Shown here: piece by piece, positions 1 to 5,705 of the stretch
Numbering within the stretch: position 1 is the first letter of the stretch
How the letters are laid out: every line of letters begins with the position of its first letter
Assembly: GCA_027357125.1 (NCBI GenBank)
Contig: DAHVVW010000146.1
Location: forward strand, 1 to 5,803
DNA length: 5,803 nucleotides
Direction of reading: 5' to 3'
Source of the DNA: Clostridiales bacterium
GTDB taxonomy: Bacteria > Bacillota > Desulfitobacteriia > Desulfitobacteriales > Desulfitobacteriaceae
Translations under genes and position numbers: made by a program
Notes under the pieces: model-generated
Told to the model about the DNA's origin: nothing
Seen by the model: the letters and a program-made list of their open reading frames with translations, nothing else
The model's database searches: none

Positions 1-1
1 T

Positions 2-1078
2 AAGTTAAGCCCTTATATTGAAGGATACGCCATACAAGCTGCGGGTGAAACTATAGCTGTCTTACCGACTGAAGATAATGCAGATAAAGTGCTTGCAGAC
101 TTGAAGAGTTATTATGCCCAACCCGGTGACTCAAAGAAAGTAACTTCAGTGGAATTTCAGCAAGATGTTACGACTGAAAAGATGGAGACACAACCAGAAA
201 CTATCCAATTCCCGGATCAAGTTCTCGCCATGTTAGAAAAAGGAAAAGAAAGCGTCAAAGAGTATACGGTCGAGGACAATGATTCCTGGTGGCTTATTGC
301 CCGCAAGAACAACATGCTTACTCAAGAAGTAATTGACAGCAATCCTAATTTAGCTGAGGATACAGTCCTCAAGCCGGGTCAAAAGATCAGACTTGTTGCA
401 GTCACACCATATATAAATGTAATAAGCAAGGGGGAATACTCGGCCACGGAAACGATTCCCTTCGATGTAATAACTAAGAACGACTATAATTTAACGAGCG
501 GACAAACTCAGATCAGAGAGCAAGGAAGTGACGGAAGTAAGGAGGTAACTTACAGCTTTGTGCAAACGAATGGCGAAATTACCGAGAAAAGTGTTTTAGC
601 CGAAAAGACAATAAAAGCACCAGTCGATCAAGTTATTGCTCAAGGGCCAAAAGCGATTGTCAGAGTGGCTCAGGTAGACGGTTCCGCCATTTCGCGTGGA
701 TCCGGGAAAAACTTCGGTTTTATCTGGCCCTTACGCGGCCCGATCACTTCCTATTTTGGTTGGCGTTCCAGAGGTTTCCACAGCGGAATTGATATTGATG
801 GTTATACCGGCGACCCAATTGTGGCTGCAGCATCCGGGAAAGTGATTTCAGCGGGCTGGAACGGCCCTTACGGTCTTAGTGTTTTGATTGACAATGGAAA
901 CGGGATTTCCACGCGCTATTCACATGCCTCGAAATTGCTCGTTATACCAGGGCAAAGTGTTAAGCAAGGACAGAAAATTGCTTTGGTCGGGTCTACCGGA
1001 AACTCAACCGGTTCCCATCTGGATTTCGAAGTTATTATAAACGGTACAAATTTGAATCCACTTAACTATTTACCTTAA
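2..1078 (+). CDS. LysM-G5-M23 cell-wall metallopeptidase, 5' end outside window
   Basis: The reading frame is already open at the left edge, so this is the C-terminal 358 residues of a longer protein. A GTG at 89 is internal and has no ribosome site. Numbering from base 2, a linker with YAI/AxVLxDLKSYYA character is followed by a LysM domain (about 87-133), a G5-like domain (about 134-219) and an M23 peptidase domain (about 241-358). LysM binds peptidoglycan, and M23 enzymes are zinc endopeptidases that cut cross-link peptides, so an exported wall-remodelling enzyme is expected. Expected site residues are H260 and D264 (HSGID), H308 (YSHAS) and H339. The HxH motif reads H339-L-D341, so the usual third zinc ligand His is Asp. 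The signal or membrane anchor would lie in the missing N-terminus. Domain identity is firm; activity is uncertain because of D341. Confidence 0.92.
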   Translation, partial: KLSPYIEGYAIQAAGETIAVLPTEDNADKVLADLKSYYAQPGDSKKVTSVEFQQDVTTEKMETQPETIQFPDQVLAMLEKGKESVKEYTVEDNDSWWLIARKNNMLTQEVIDSNPNLAEDTVLKPGQKIRLVAVTPYINVISKGEYSATETIPFDVITKNDYNLTSGQTQIREQGSDGSKEVTYSFVQTNGEITEKSVLAEKTIKAPVDQVIAQGPKAIVRVAQVDGSAISRGSGKNFGFIWPLRGPITSYFGWRSRGFHSGIDIDGYTGDPIVAAASGKVISAGWNGPYGLSVLIDNGNGISTRYSHASKLLVIPGQSVKQGQKIALVGSTGNSTGSHLDFEVIINGTNLNPLNYLP

Positions 1079-1085
1079 AGACAGT

Positions 1086-1119
1086 GGGCTGTTTCTTTCA
1101 ATTTTGAAAGCAGCCCTTT
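1086..1119 (+). terminator. Hairpin terminator after the M23 gene
   Basis: GGGCTG (1086-1091) pairs with CAGCCC (1111-1116), and CTTTCA (1095-1100) continues the stem with TGAAAG (1105-1110). The loop is four bases and TTT is bulged on the left arm. Only TTT follows directly, so the U-tract is short. It lies between convergent genes, 7 nt after the M23 stop and a few bases before the minus-strand stop at 1124, so it could serve both directions. The minus side also lacks a long T run. Confidence 0.65.
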
Positions 1120-1123
1120 CGTA

Positions 1124-1687
1124 TTATCTTGGATCATATCCTACAGCAGTCCAAATCCCGCTCTGATCCTGGCGGATTAACCGTTTTACATAAACAGTTT
1201 TGATTGGGGCTTTCGTTAGTTGAACAACGGCCTCTGTTCCAGTGTTTGACACGATCTTGAGCGAGTCAAAATTGATGGGTGGTTCGCCCTTAATGCCCTG
1301 AGGTGAAATTTGTGTGGCCGCAAAAGTAAACGCAACTTGGGCGGGGTCGAGTTGCCAGGGGCTGCTGCCTGCATCAACCTGTTGCTGGTTCCGTTTGACA
1401 ATTTCCAGGTCCACATTGACTTTTATCATGGGCTGGTTATTAGTCTGTTGCCCGGCTTGGGGCATAACGAGCGTAGGTACCAGCTCCTTGGCAAATTCTT
1501 CAGCTCTTGCTCCCTCGATCTTAATTTCCAAGCCGTTTTGCTGCCAGCGCAGCGTATCAGGCAATACTTCCAAGGGGCTCCCGTTAGCTTGACCGATGGC
1601 GGAGAGAGGGGACAGGATGAAGGTGGAGGGTGCTTTGGTTTCTATGATGACGGTATCCTCAAAGTCGAAAACAATTCTGTCTTTGGC
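1124..1687 (-). pseudogene. C-terminal remnant of a probable sigma-locus partner protein
   Basis: An open frame of 187 codons follows a TAA at 1688-1690. It has no ATG or GTG start near its beginning. The first usable codon is a TTG at 1571-1573, with only a poor GGGAG four bases before it; from there it would encode 149 residues. Coding character continues upstream of that TTG (VFDFEDTVIIETKAP), so the real N-terminus is missing. The protein has no signal peptide or membrane helix. It looks like a soluble beta-rich domain ending in a SGIWTAVGYDPR tail. I do not recognise the family. Because it directly follows a sigma-factor fragment, I infer the outer domain of a membrane anti-sigma or similar partner that lost its N-terminal helix. 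An intact hypothetical protein starting at TTG is possible but less likely. Confidence 0.55.
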
Positions 1688-1934
1688 TTAGGAAACGCTG
1701 CCAGTGACGGTAGCGGTCATAAATAAGATTTCTGGCAACCTGTTTCAGATAAGGAAAAGGTGGGAGTTCCTGCTTGTTTTGGCGTAGACAGCGGAAATAC
1801 GTTTCTTGCGTGATATCCTCCGCCTCTTCCCGGTTTTGAAGAAGGGCATAAGTGAATCGGTACAGTTTGGAAACGGTCTCTTGGTACCATATTTCCATGC
1901 TTTTATTTTGAAGCGGGTCTTTTTTGGTGGACAC
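1659..1934 (-). pseudogene. ECF-type sigma factor, region 2 only (truncated)
   Basis: The product of about 91 residues matches the start of an extracytoplasmic-function sigma factor. It shows MEIWYQETVSKLYRFTYALL (region 2.1), AEDITQETYFRCLR (region 2.2) and YLKQVARNLIYDRYRHWQR (regions 2.3-2.4, which bind the -10 element). Intact family members run about 160-190 residues and need region 4 for -35 recognition. Here the frame ends with TGA at 1659-1661, shortly after region 2.4, and no region 4 is readable in any frame downstream. I chose the GTG at 1932-1934 because an in-frame GTG at 1944-1946 abuts the AGGAGG itself. The spacing from AGGAGG to 1934 is only three bases. The ATG at 1896-1898 is where the family consensus begins but it has no ribosome site. 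The last ~29 bases overlap the next frame, which is +1 to this one. Most likely non-functional. Confidence 0.7.
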
Positions 1935-2056
1935 CGCCCTCCTCACTTACTAAAACGAACCATCGAGTAAATCGTCACGTTTGGACGCAGAGATTCCGGC
2001 AAAAGTATACACCATCTTATGGAAAAGGAGAAATCAAGCTCATGTGATTAAATAAG

Positions 2057-2072
2057 AGTGATCCGAGTCACA
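2057..2072 (+). promoter_or_regulatory. CRP/FNR-family-like operator before the cupin gene
   Basis: AGTGA-N6-TCACA matches nine of the ten defined bases of the CRP-type consensus TGTGA-N6-TCACA. Its centre (2064.5) lies 41.5 bp before an inferred start near 2106, the classic class II activator position. Another TGTGA half-site lies at 2043-2047. Which regulator binds cannot be told from the site. Confidence 0.5.
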
Positions 2073-2093
2073 TACACTATCGGTTAAGATGAT

Positions 2094-2099
2094 TAGAAT
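2094..2099 (+). promoter_or_regulatory. Probable -10 element of the cupin promoter
   Basis: TAGAAT matches the sigma-A -10 consensus at four of six bases. The bases at the expected -35 (2071-2076) are a poor match to TTGACA, which would fit a promoter that needs the activator site at 2057-2072. A second candidate, TAAGAT at 2085-2090, does not fit that spacing. Confidence 0.4.
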
Positions 2100-2123
2100 A
2101 GATTTATGAAAACTAAGAATTTT

Positions 2124-2131
2124 AAAGGGGG
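2124..2131 (+). promoter_or_regulatory. Ribosome binding site that sets the cupin start
   Basis: AAAGGGGG ends seven bases before the ATG at 2139. The in-frame ATG at 2106 has no such site and coincides with the inferred transcription start, so 2139 is preferred. Confidence 0.75.
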
Positions 2132-2138
2132 CTGTAAT

Positions 2139-2486
2139 ATGGTTAATATCATGAAAAATATTGAATTTTCTCAAGCACTCAATCTCAAAGAACTCATTTC
2201 CTATCAGCAAGGTCAAGTGGTAAGCATGACAGTTGCTCAGATTCCTGCGGTAAACATTACGTTATTTTCCCTGGATGAAGGGGAAGGAATAAGTACGCAT
2301 ACAACTTCTGGGGATGCGATGGTGCAGATTCTCGACGGGGAAGCGGAAATAACGATCGGTGAGAAAACGCTAACCGTTAAAGCGGGCGAAACGGTGATTA
2401 TGCCATCAGACATCCCACATAGCTTGGAAGCACGTAAGCCCTTCAAGATGCTGCTTACGGTGATCAAGCAGCCGAAGGGAGCATAA
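2139..2486 (+). CDS. Small single-domain cupin protein
   Basis: The 115-residue product is a single cupin beta-barrel. Motif 1 covers residues about 47-67 (GEGISTHTTSGDAMVQILDG) and motif 2 about 83-94 (GETVIMPSDIPH). The canonical metal set is HxH, Glu and a later His. Here H54 and H94 remain, the second His is T56, and D59 is the nearest acidic residue. Metal binding may be altered or lost. Proteins of this kind are common in anaerobic Bacillota, usually as stand-alone genes with no known reaction. No signal peptide is seen, so it is probably cytoplasmic. It is monocistronic, with its own CRP-like operator upstream and a terminator downstream. I cannot assign a substrate; sensing or binding a small ligand is as likely as catalysis. 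Confidence 0.88.
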   Translation: MVNIMKNIEFSQALNLKELISYQQGQVVSMTVAQIPAVNITLFSLDEGEGISTHTTSGDAMVQILDGEAEITIGEKTLTVKAGETVIMPSDIPHSLEARKPFKMLLTVIKQPKGA

Positions 2487-2557
2487 GCTATGTAAGCTCG
2501 GTGTGTTATTTTAATGTGACTTGGATGGGATGTTTAATTAAAATAGGAAGCCAATTC

Positions 2558-2601
2558 AAGCTTTTCGCTGATTCTGAAATGATTGGGCGGAAAGCTTTTT
2601 T
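2558..2601 (+). terminator. Intrinsic terminator after the cupin gene
   Basis: AAGCTTTTCGC (2558-2568) pairs with GCGGAAAGCTT (2587-2597) over 11 positions with one G-U wobble. The T run at 2596-2601 overlaps the stem foot. It begins 71 nt after the cupin stop and ends 13 nt before the -35 of the next operon, so it separates the two units. Confidence 0.85.
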
Positions 2602-2614
2602 GTGCTTGCGCTTA

Positions 2615-2643
2615 TTTACAATTTACCAAAGATAGCATATAAT
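2615..2643 (+). promoter_or_regulatory. Sigma-A-type promoter of the GntR-ABC operon
   Basis: TTTACA (2615-2620), a 17-base spacer and a perfect TATAAT (2638-2643) make a near-consensus vegetative promoter. Initiation is expected near 2650, leaving a leader of about 120 nt before the GntR start. The -10 lies inside the left arm of the palindrome at 2636-2663, so a protein bound there should block RNA polymerase. Confidence 0.85.
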
Positions 2644-2663
2644 GTACGGTAGTACATTATATG
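2636..2663 (+). promoter_or_regulatory. Perfect 28-bp palindrome, probable GntR operator
   Basis: CATATAATGTAC (2636-2647) and GTACATTATATG (2652-2663) are exact inverted copies around GGTA. The palindrome covers the -10 and the likely start site. YtrA-type GntR repressors usually control their own operons, so autoregulation by the gene at 2774 is the simplest reading. The inner GTACGGTAGT (2644-2653) has an exact inverted copy, ACTACCGTAC, at 2672-2681, which may be a further half-site. Confidence 0.7.
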
Positions 2664-2671
2664 ACTAATGA

Positions 2672-2681
2672 ACTACCGTAC
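2672..2681 (+). repeat. Second inverted copy of the operator core
   Basis: ACTACCGTAC is the exact reverse complement of bases 2644-2653 within the palindrome, 18 bases away. It could be an auxiliary binding site downstream of the transcription start. An RNA hairpin using both arms is unlikely, because transcription should start inside the left arm. Confidence 0.45.
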
Positions 2682-2760
2682 TTGATGTAATAACATAACA
2701 AATGCACGAAACGCACAAATATAATACCTGCCTACCCACTTACCAAGTTGCAGGAGTTCC

Positions 2761-2768
2761 GGAGGTGA
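2761..2768 (+). promoter_or_regulatory. Ribosome binding site that sets the GntR start
   Basis: GGAGGTGA is complementary to the 16S rRNA 3' end over eight bases and ends five bases before the ATG at 2774. It fixes that start over the in-frame ATG at 2702, which has no comparable site. Confidence 0.85.
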
Positions 2769-2773
2769 AAGCG

Positions 2774-3160
2774 ATGATCTTTAATCCCGATAGCATCAAG
2801 CCTATCTATATTCAAATTGCGGAATGGCTTGAGACCGAAATACTTAGCGCCAACCTTAAAGAAGACGAACGGATCTACTCGCAATATCAGCTAGCAGAGA
2901 TGTTTAATATTAACCCAGCCACGGCGGCGAAAGGGCTTAACCTTTTAGCAGATGAGAACATTGTCTATAAAAAACGGGGACTGGGTATGTTTGTGTCTCC
3001 GCATGCAAAAGAGTTAATTTTAACCAAGCGCCGCAACCAATTTTTAACGCAAATGATCAGGGAACTCGTTATTGAAGCCAAGCGTTTAGGTGTCAGCGAA
3101 AATGAACTAATCCAGATGATTGAGCAGGCCAGCCAAGAATGGGAGGGGGAACAGCCATGA
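2774..3160 (+). CDS. GntR-family transcriptional regulator, YtrA type
   Basis: The 128-residue protein has the GntR winged helix-turn-helix at about residues 9-76. It opens with PIYIQIAEWLETEILSANL, continues with YSQYQLAEMFNINPATAAKGLNLL (the recognition helix is about 48-58) and has the wing at YKKRGLGMFV. Only about 50 residues follow, too few for a FadR or HutC effector domain. They are helical, as in YtrA-type regulators, where they mediate dimerisation. Such proteins usually repress an adjacent ABC transporter operon and respond to envelope-active compounds; the signal here is unknown. It is the first gene of the operon, and its stop overlaps the ATPase start by ATGA (3157-3160), so translation is probably coupled. 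The palindrome over the promoter suggests autorepression. Confidence 0.92.
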   Translation: MIFNPDSIKPIYIQIAEWLETEILSANLKEDERIYSQYQLAEMFNINPATAAKGLNLLADENIVYKKRGLGMFVSPHAKELILTKRRNQFLTQMIRELVIEAKRLGVSENELIQMIEQASQEWEGEQP

Positions 3161-4059
3161 GTGTGGTCGAGTGCAGGAATTTGACCAAGTCATACGGCAA
3201 GCTAAGTGCAATCGATGACTTGACCTTTGACATTGAGGAAAACAAAATCACCGGGTTGATCGGGAGAAATGGTGCTGGTAAAACAACATTGTTAAAGCTG
3301 ATTGCCGGATATTTAAGACCTACAAGCGGTGAACTCAAGGTTTTTGCGCACAATCCTTTCAATAGTTTAGAGGTTAGCGCTCATACGATGTTTATTGACG
3401 ATAATATGTCCTTTCCGAATACCTTTACTCTGGTAGATATCCTGGTCGAAGTGGCTCCATTTTATCCGAATTGGGATAGCCGGCTTGCGCAAGGCTTGTT
3501 TGACTATTTCTCACTGAATCCGAAACAACGCCACGGCCGCTTGTCCAAGGGAAGCAAAAGTACCTTCAATGCTATTATCGGCATCGCCGCCCGCTGTCCG
3601 CTGACTCTGTTTGACGAGCCGACAACGGGGATGGACTCGGCAGTCAGAAAGGACTTCTACCGGGCGCTGCTCAAAGATTATATCGAACACCCGCGTACAG
3701 TGATCCTTTCAAGCCATTTGTTGGGTGAGCTGGAGGAAATTCTCGAGGACATTCTTTTACTCGACCAGGGAACCAAGCGGTTACAGCTTCCACTGATTGA
3801 GATGAAAGAATTTGCCATAGGCCTCAGGGGAAATGCCCAGGCAGTGCTTCAATTTATCGAGGGCCGGGAAATTATCTATCAAGAGGAATTTGCGCCCAGC
3901 AGCTTATACGTCGTGGTTAAGAAGGATTTAGCTCCCGGAGCTTATGACCGGGCTAGACAAAACGGAATTGAATCCGTGCCGGTTTTCGTGAATGACCTCT
4001 GCATTTATTTGACCGGAAAAAGCAAGGGAGGAATCGATGATGTTTTCAAACGGGGTTAA
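3157..4059 (+). CDS. ABC transporter ATP-binding protein, YtrB-like
   Basis: This 300-residue ATPase powers a membrane partner by ATP hydrolysis on the cytoplasmic face. Walker A is GRNGAGKT (36-43), Walker B with the catalytic Glu is LTLFDE (149-154), the D-loop is TTGMD and the switch His is H187 in SSH. The signature motif is LSKGS (129-133) rather than LSGGQ, and the Q-loop position has no Gln (FIDDNMSF, 80-87). Both differences recur in ATPases paired with YtrA-type regulators, as far as I recall. The last ~95 residues form an accessory domain after the nucleotide-binding fold. The start at 3157 follows GGGAGGGGGA by six bases; an in-frame ATG at 3139 sits before that site and is rejected. 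Its 3' end overlaps the next gene by 23 nt. Substrate unknown. Confidence 0.93.
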   Translation: MSVVECRNLTKSYGKLSAIDDLTFDIEENKITGLIGRNGAGKTTLLKLIAGYLRPTSGELKVFAHNPFNSLEVSAHTMFIDDNMSFPNTFTLVDILVEVAPFYPNWDSRLAQGLFDYFSLNPKQRHGRLSKGSKSTFNAIIGIAARCPLTLFDEPTTGMDSAVRKDFYRALLKDYIEHPRTVILSSHLLGELEEILEDILLLDQGTKRLQLPLIEMKEFAIGLRGNAQAVLQFIEGREIIYQEEFAPSSLYVVVKKDLAPGAYDRARQNGIESVPVFVNDLCIYLTGKSKGGIDDVFKRG

Positions 4060-4774
4060 CCTAAGCTCGCTTGCGTTAAAGCAATATCTCTACAAGTTGA
4101 AAGCCTATTCGGGTTTCGTGTATGGGCTGATCATGGCGCAGATTGTTGCCTTATTTTTCTCCCTGGGCCCCATGGGAAGTATGGGTACCAGCACGGATGG
4201 CTTATCCGTATCTGTTAAAACGTATTCCGCCGATGTCGTCATCATTTTTTCCCTTGCTTGGATGCTGGTGATCGCCTCTTGGCTGCCAAGCAAACAGTAT
4301 AAAGACATGGAATTTTCTTTGGTCGCGAATCGAATCTCAAGCAACCTTTCAAATTTCGGCTTTTTGATCACGTGTGCCGTCTTTGCGGGGCTGACCTCGA
4401 CCTTAATGGGTGTGTCGCAGCGGATTATCATGTATTTTACGTTTGATAGAGTCCTGTTCATGCCTGACGGATTCTTCACTGCCCCTGCCGAGCTACTGCT
4501 CGGGGTTTTCGTCGCCAGTCTTTATATGATCCTCGTTGCCGCTGTCGGATATTTAATGAAGGTCATCATCGAGGTTCATAAGGTTTTTGTTATCCTTATT
4601 CCGGCAGTATTAATCGGATTATTAAGAGCTTATACTGATTCCTTGAAAGCAATCTTTAACTTTTTCACATCAGAACATTCATTGTTATTATTTACGCTCA
4701 AAATCCTAAGCGCATCCATCATTCTTTTTGGGATGAGCATTCTTCTTTCGAACAGAATGGAGGTCAGACAATGA
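4037..4774 (+). CDS. Six-helix membrane protein, probable ABC permease subunit
   Basis: The 245-residue protein has about six membrane helices, near residues 26-45, 65-83, 107-127, 152-175, 181-198 and 217-237. That fits an ABC-2-like export or permease half. It has no signal peptide and no motif that identifies a substrate. Pairing with the ATPase is inferred from position. Its ATG lies inside the ATPase gene, with GGGAGG (4026-4031) five bases before 4037; a second ATG at 4040 would also be well spaced (eight bases). The stop overlaps the next start by ATGA at 4771-4774. The protein is diverged, so the family name is uncertain, but a transport role in this operon is the most economical reading. 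Confidence 0.85.
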   Translation: MMFSNGVNLSSLALKQYLYKLKAYSGFVYGLIMAQIVALFFSLGPMGSMGTSTDGLSVSVKTYSADVVIIFSLAWMLVIASWLPSKQYKDMEFSLVANRISSNLSNFGFLITCAVFAGLTSTLMGVSQRIIMYFTFDRVLFMPDGFFTAPAELLLGVFVASLYMILVAAVGYLMKVIIEVHKVFVILIPAVLIGLLRAYTDSLKAIFNFFTSEHSLLLFTLKILSASIILFGMSILLSNRMEVRQ

Positions 4775-5499
4775 ATGTCATGCCGATAAGAATCATTATT
4801 TTGCCGTTACTATTGCTGATCATCTTAGGTGTTGCCCTATTCCTCGTGAAAAAGATGAAATTCCGCATGAACCGGCTTATGACATGGAGAAATAATGCGC
4901 GGCTCGCGGGGTTATATGTTGTGCTTTTGATTGCTCTCCTCCCTATTTACTATCTGCTGCCGAGCCAAGGATTCATGCAAGCGGGTGAGGAGAATAACTT
5001 AGCATTTTCGGAAACACAAAGAGATTTCACCTATGGATATAACCCCTTCCCTCCGGAAGGAAATCCCGATCAGCTGCCAGGGGTTTATAAAAACGACAGC
5101 CACCAATTCGAAATTGATACGAACAAACTGATGCTTGAGGAGTCGCCGAATACGAGTTATAGAATTCTCATCGCCAGAAAAGACGTGGATGACGGCAAAA
5201 TCGAAATGAGTTCCTACATCACACCCCATGTTGCCGGGGGTATCGATTTTACGAAATCAGTTTTACCTCCTGCTATTTTCTGGCAGCAAGGGACATTATT
5301 AATTCAAGCGCCCAGTCAACAGCAACTGGAATTTAGGGGCTTGATTTCAGACTTTACGATAAAACAATTTAAACAGGTCAATCAAGGCATTCGGAATATG
5401 GGTTCAACGAGTTTCGGCTGGAAGGTGATATATCTTCGGGTTCCGAAAAGCATGGAAATTGACAGCGGAACAACCAATGTTCAAATGGTTGATAAGTGA
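4771..5499 (+). CDS. Unrecognised two-helix membrane protein with large outside domain
   Basis: The 242-residue product has two N-terminal membrane helices (about 5-26 and 45-63). Between them is a strongly basic loop (KKMKFRMNRLMTWRNNAR), which should stay in the cytoplasm by the positive-inside rule. That puts residues 64-242 outside the membrane. This part looks beta-rich, contains NPFPPEGNPDQLPGVY and no Cys, and has no enzyme motif I recognise. GGAGGT (4759-4764) is six bases before the ATG, and the start overlaps the permease stop. Its place in the operon suggests an accessory subunit of the ABC system, perhaps a sensor or a substrate-handling domain. I do not know the family, and no function is claimed. 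Confidence 0.85.
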   Translation: MNVMPIRIIILPLLLLIILGVALFLVKKMKFRMNRLMTWRNNARLAGLYVVLLIALLPIYYLLPSQGFMQAGEENNLAFSETQRDFTYGYNPFPPEGNPDQLPGVYKNDSHQFEIDTNKLMLEESPNTSYRILIARKDVDDGKIEMSSYITPHVAGGIDFTKSVLPPAIFWQQGTLLIQAPSQQQLEFRGLISDFTIKQFKQVNQGIRNMGSTSFGWKVIYLRVPKSMEIDSGTTNVQMVDK

Positions 5500-5618
5500 A
5501 CAAGCTTAAAACTTTACTTCTATTGAAATATATCGGGGGAGGTCGCACCATCGGTGCTTCAAGTGACGGGGTGGCAATTCACAGCCTTTACAAGATAAGT
5601 TTGCAGATATTAGAGTAA
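5496..5618 (+). CDS. Possible 40-codon small ORF coupled to the operon
   Basis: A GTG at 5496-5498 overlaps the previous stop as GTGA and opens a 40-codon frame ending in TAA at 5616-5618. The start MNKLKTLLLLKYIGGG is basic then hydrophobic, and the end is SLYKISLQILE. There is no clear ribosome site, so expression would rely on coupled translation. It could be a real small membrane peptide, the stub of a lost fifth operon gene, or chance; 40 open codons are not rare. I have no homology to offer. Confidence 0.22.
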   Translation: MNKLKTLLLLKYIGGGRTIGASSDGVAIHSLYKISLQILE

Positions 5619-5651
5619 GGATTAAGTATTTGTACTTTTGTACTTTTGTAC
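5500..5651. other. Gap after the ABC operon without a visible terminator
   Basis: Apart from the doubtful 40-codon frame and the 8-bp repeat, I find nothing firm here. A short hairpin, GCACC-ATC-GGTGC (5545-5557), has no T run after it. Operon transcription may therefore continue into the cobalamin riboswitch. Confidence 0.5.
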
Positions 5652-5653
5652 TT
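5630..5653 (+). repeat. Three perfect tandem copies of an 8-bp unit
   Basis: TTGTACTT occurs three times without a mismatch, and each copy holds the palindrome GTAC. The array ends on the first two bases of the -35 element at 5652-5657. An 8-bp period rotates successive sites around the helix, which would place protomers on different faces. It may be a protein binding array or simple slippage. A partial inverted AAGTA precedes it at 5624-5628. Confidence 0.8.
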
Positions 5654-5680
5654 GACCAACGTGACTAAGTTAGTTAAAAT
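5652..5680 (+). promoter_or_regulatory. Sigma-A-type promoter for the riboswitch transcript
   Basis: TTGACC (5652-5657), a 17-base spacer and TAAAAT (5675-5680) each match consensus at five of six positions. Initiation near 5687 would lie about 20 nt before the aptamer. TATAAT at 5693-5698 is a perfect -10 but has no fitting -35, so it is the weaker choice. Confidence 0.65.
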
Positions 5681-5705
5681 CTAAATTAGCAATATAATAT
5701 TTTCA

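Noticed and set aside
1310..1726. Plus-strand open frame antisense to the sigma-locus remnant
   Set aside because: It lies opposite a minus-strand frame with better coding character, has no ribosome site and gives a composition unlike a known protein. It is a shadow.
1947..2040. ECF autoregulated promoter for the sigma gene on the minus strand
   Set aside because: TATACT and GGAATC-like strings exist, but no -35/-10 pair had a convincing spacing.
2020..2047. AAAGGAG followed by ATG as a leader peptide start
   Set aside because: The ATG at 2042 is followed at once by TGA, and it lies upstream of the inferred cupin transcript start.
2042..2073. ATGTGA and TCACAT as one inverted repeat with 20 bases between
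   Set aside because: The spacing does not suit a single dimeric regulator; the tighter AGTGA-N6-TCACA inside it explains the right half better.
2644..2681. RNA attenuator hairpin from GTACGGTAGT and ACTACCGTAC
   Set aside because: Transcription should start near 2650, so most of the left arm would not be in the RNA.
4105..4479. Minus-strand open frame inside the permease gene
   Set aside because: It is antisense to a well-supported operon gene with overlapping neighbours and has no start signal of its own.
5545..5557. GCACC-ATC-GGTGC hairpin as the operon terminator
   Set aside because: The stem is five pairs and no T run follows it.
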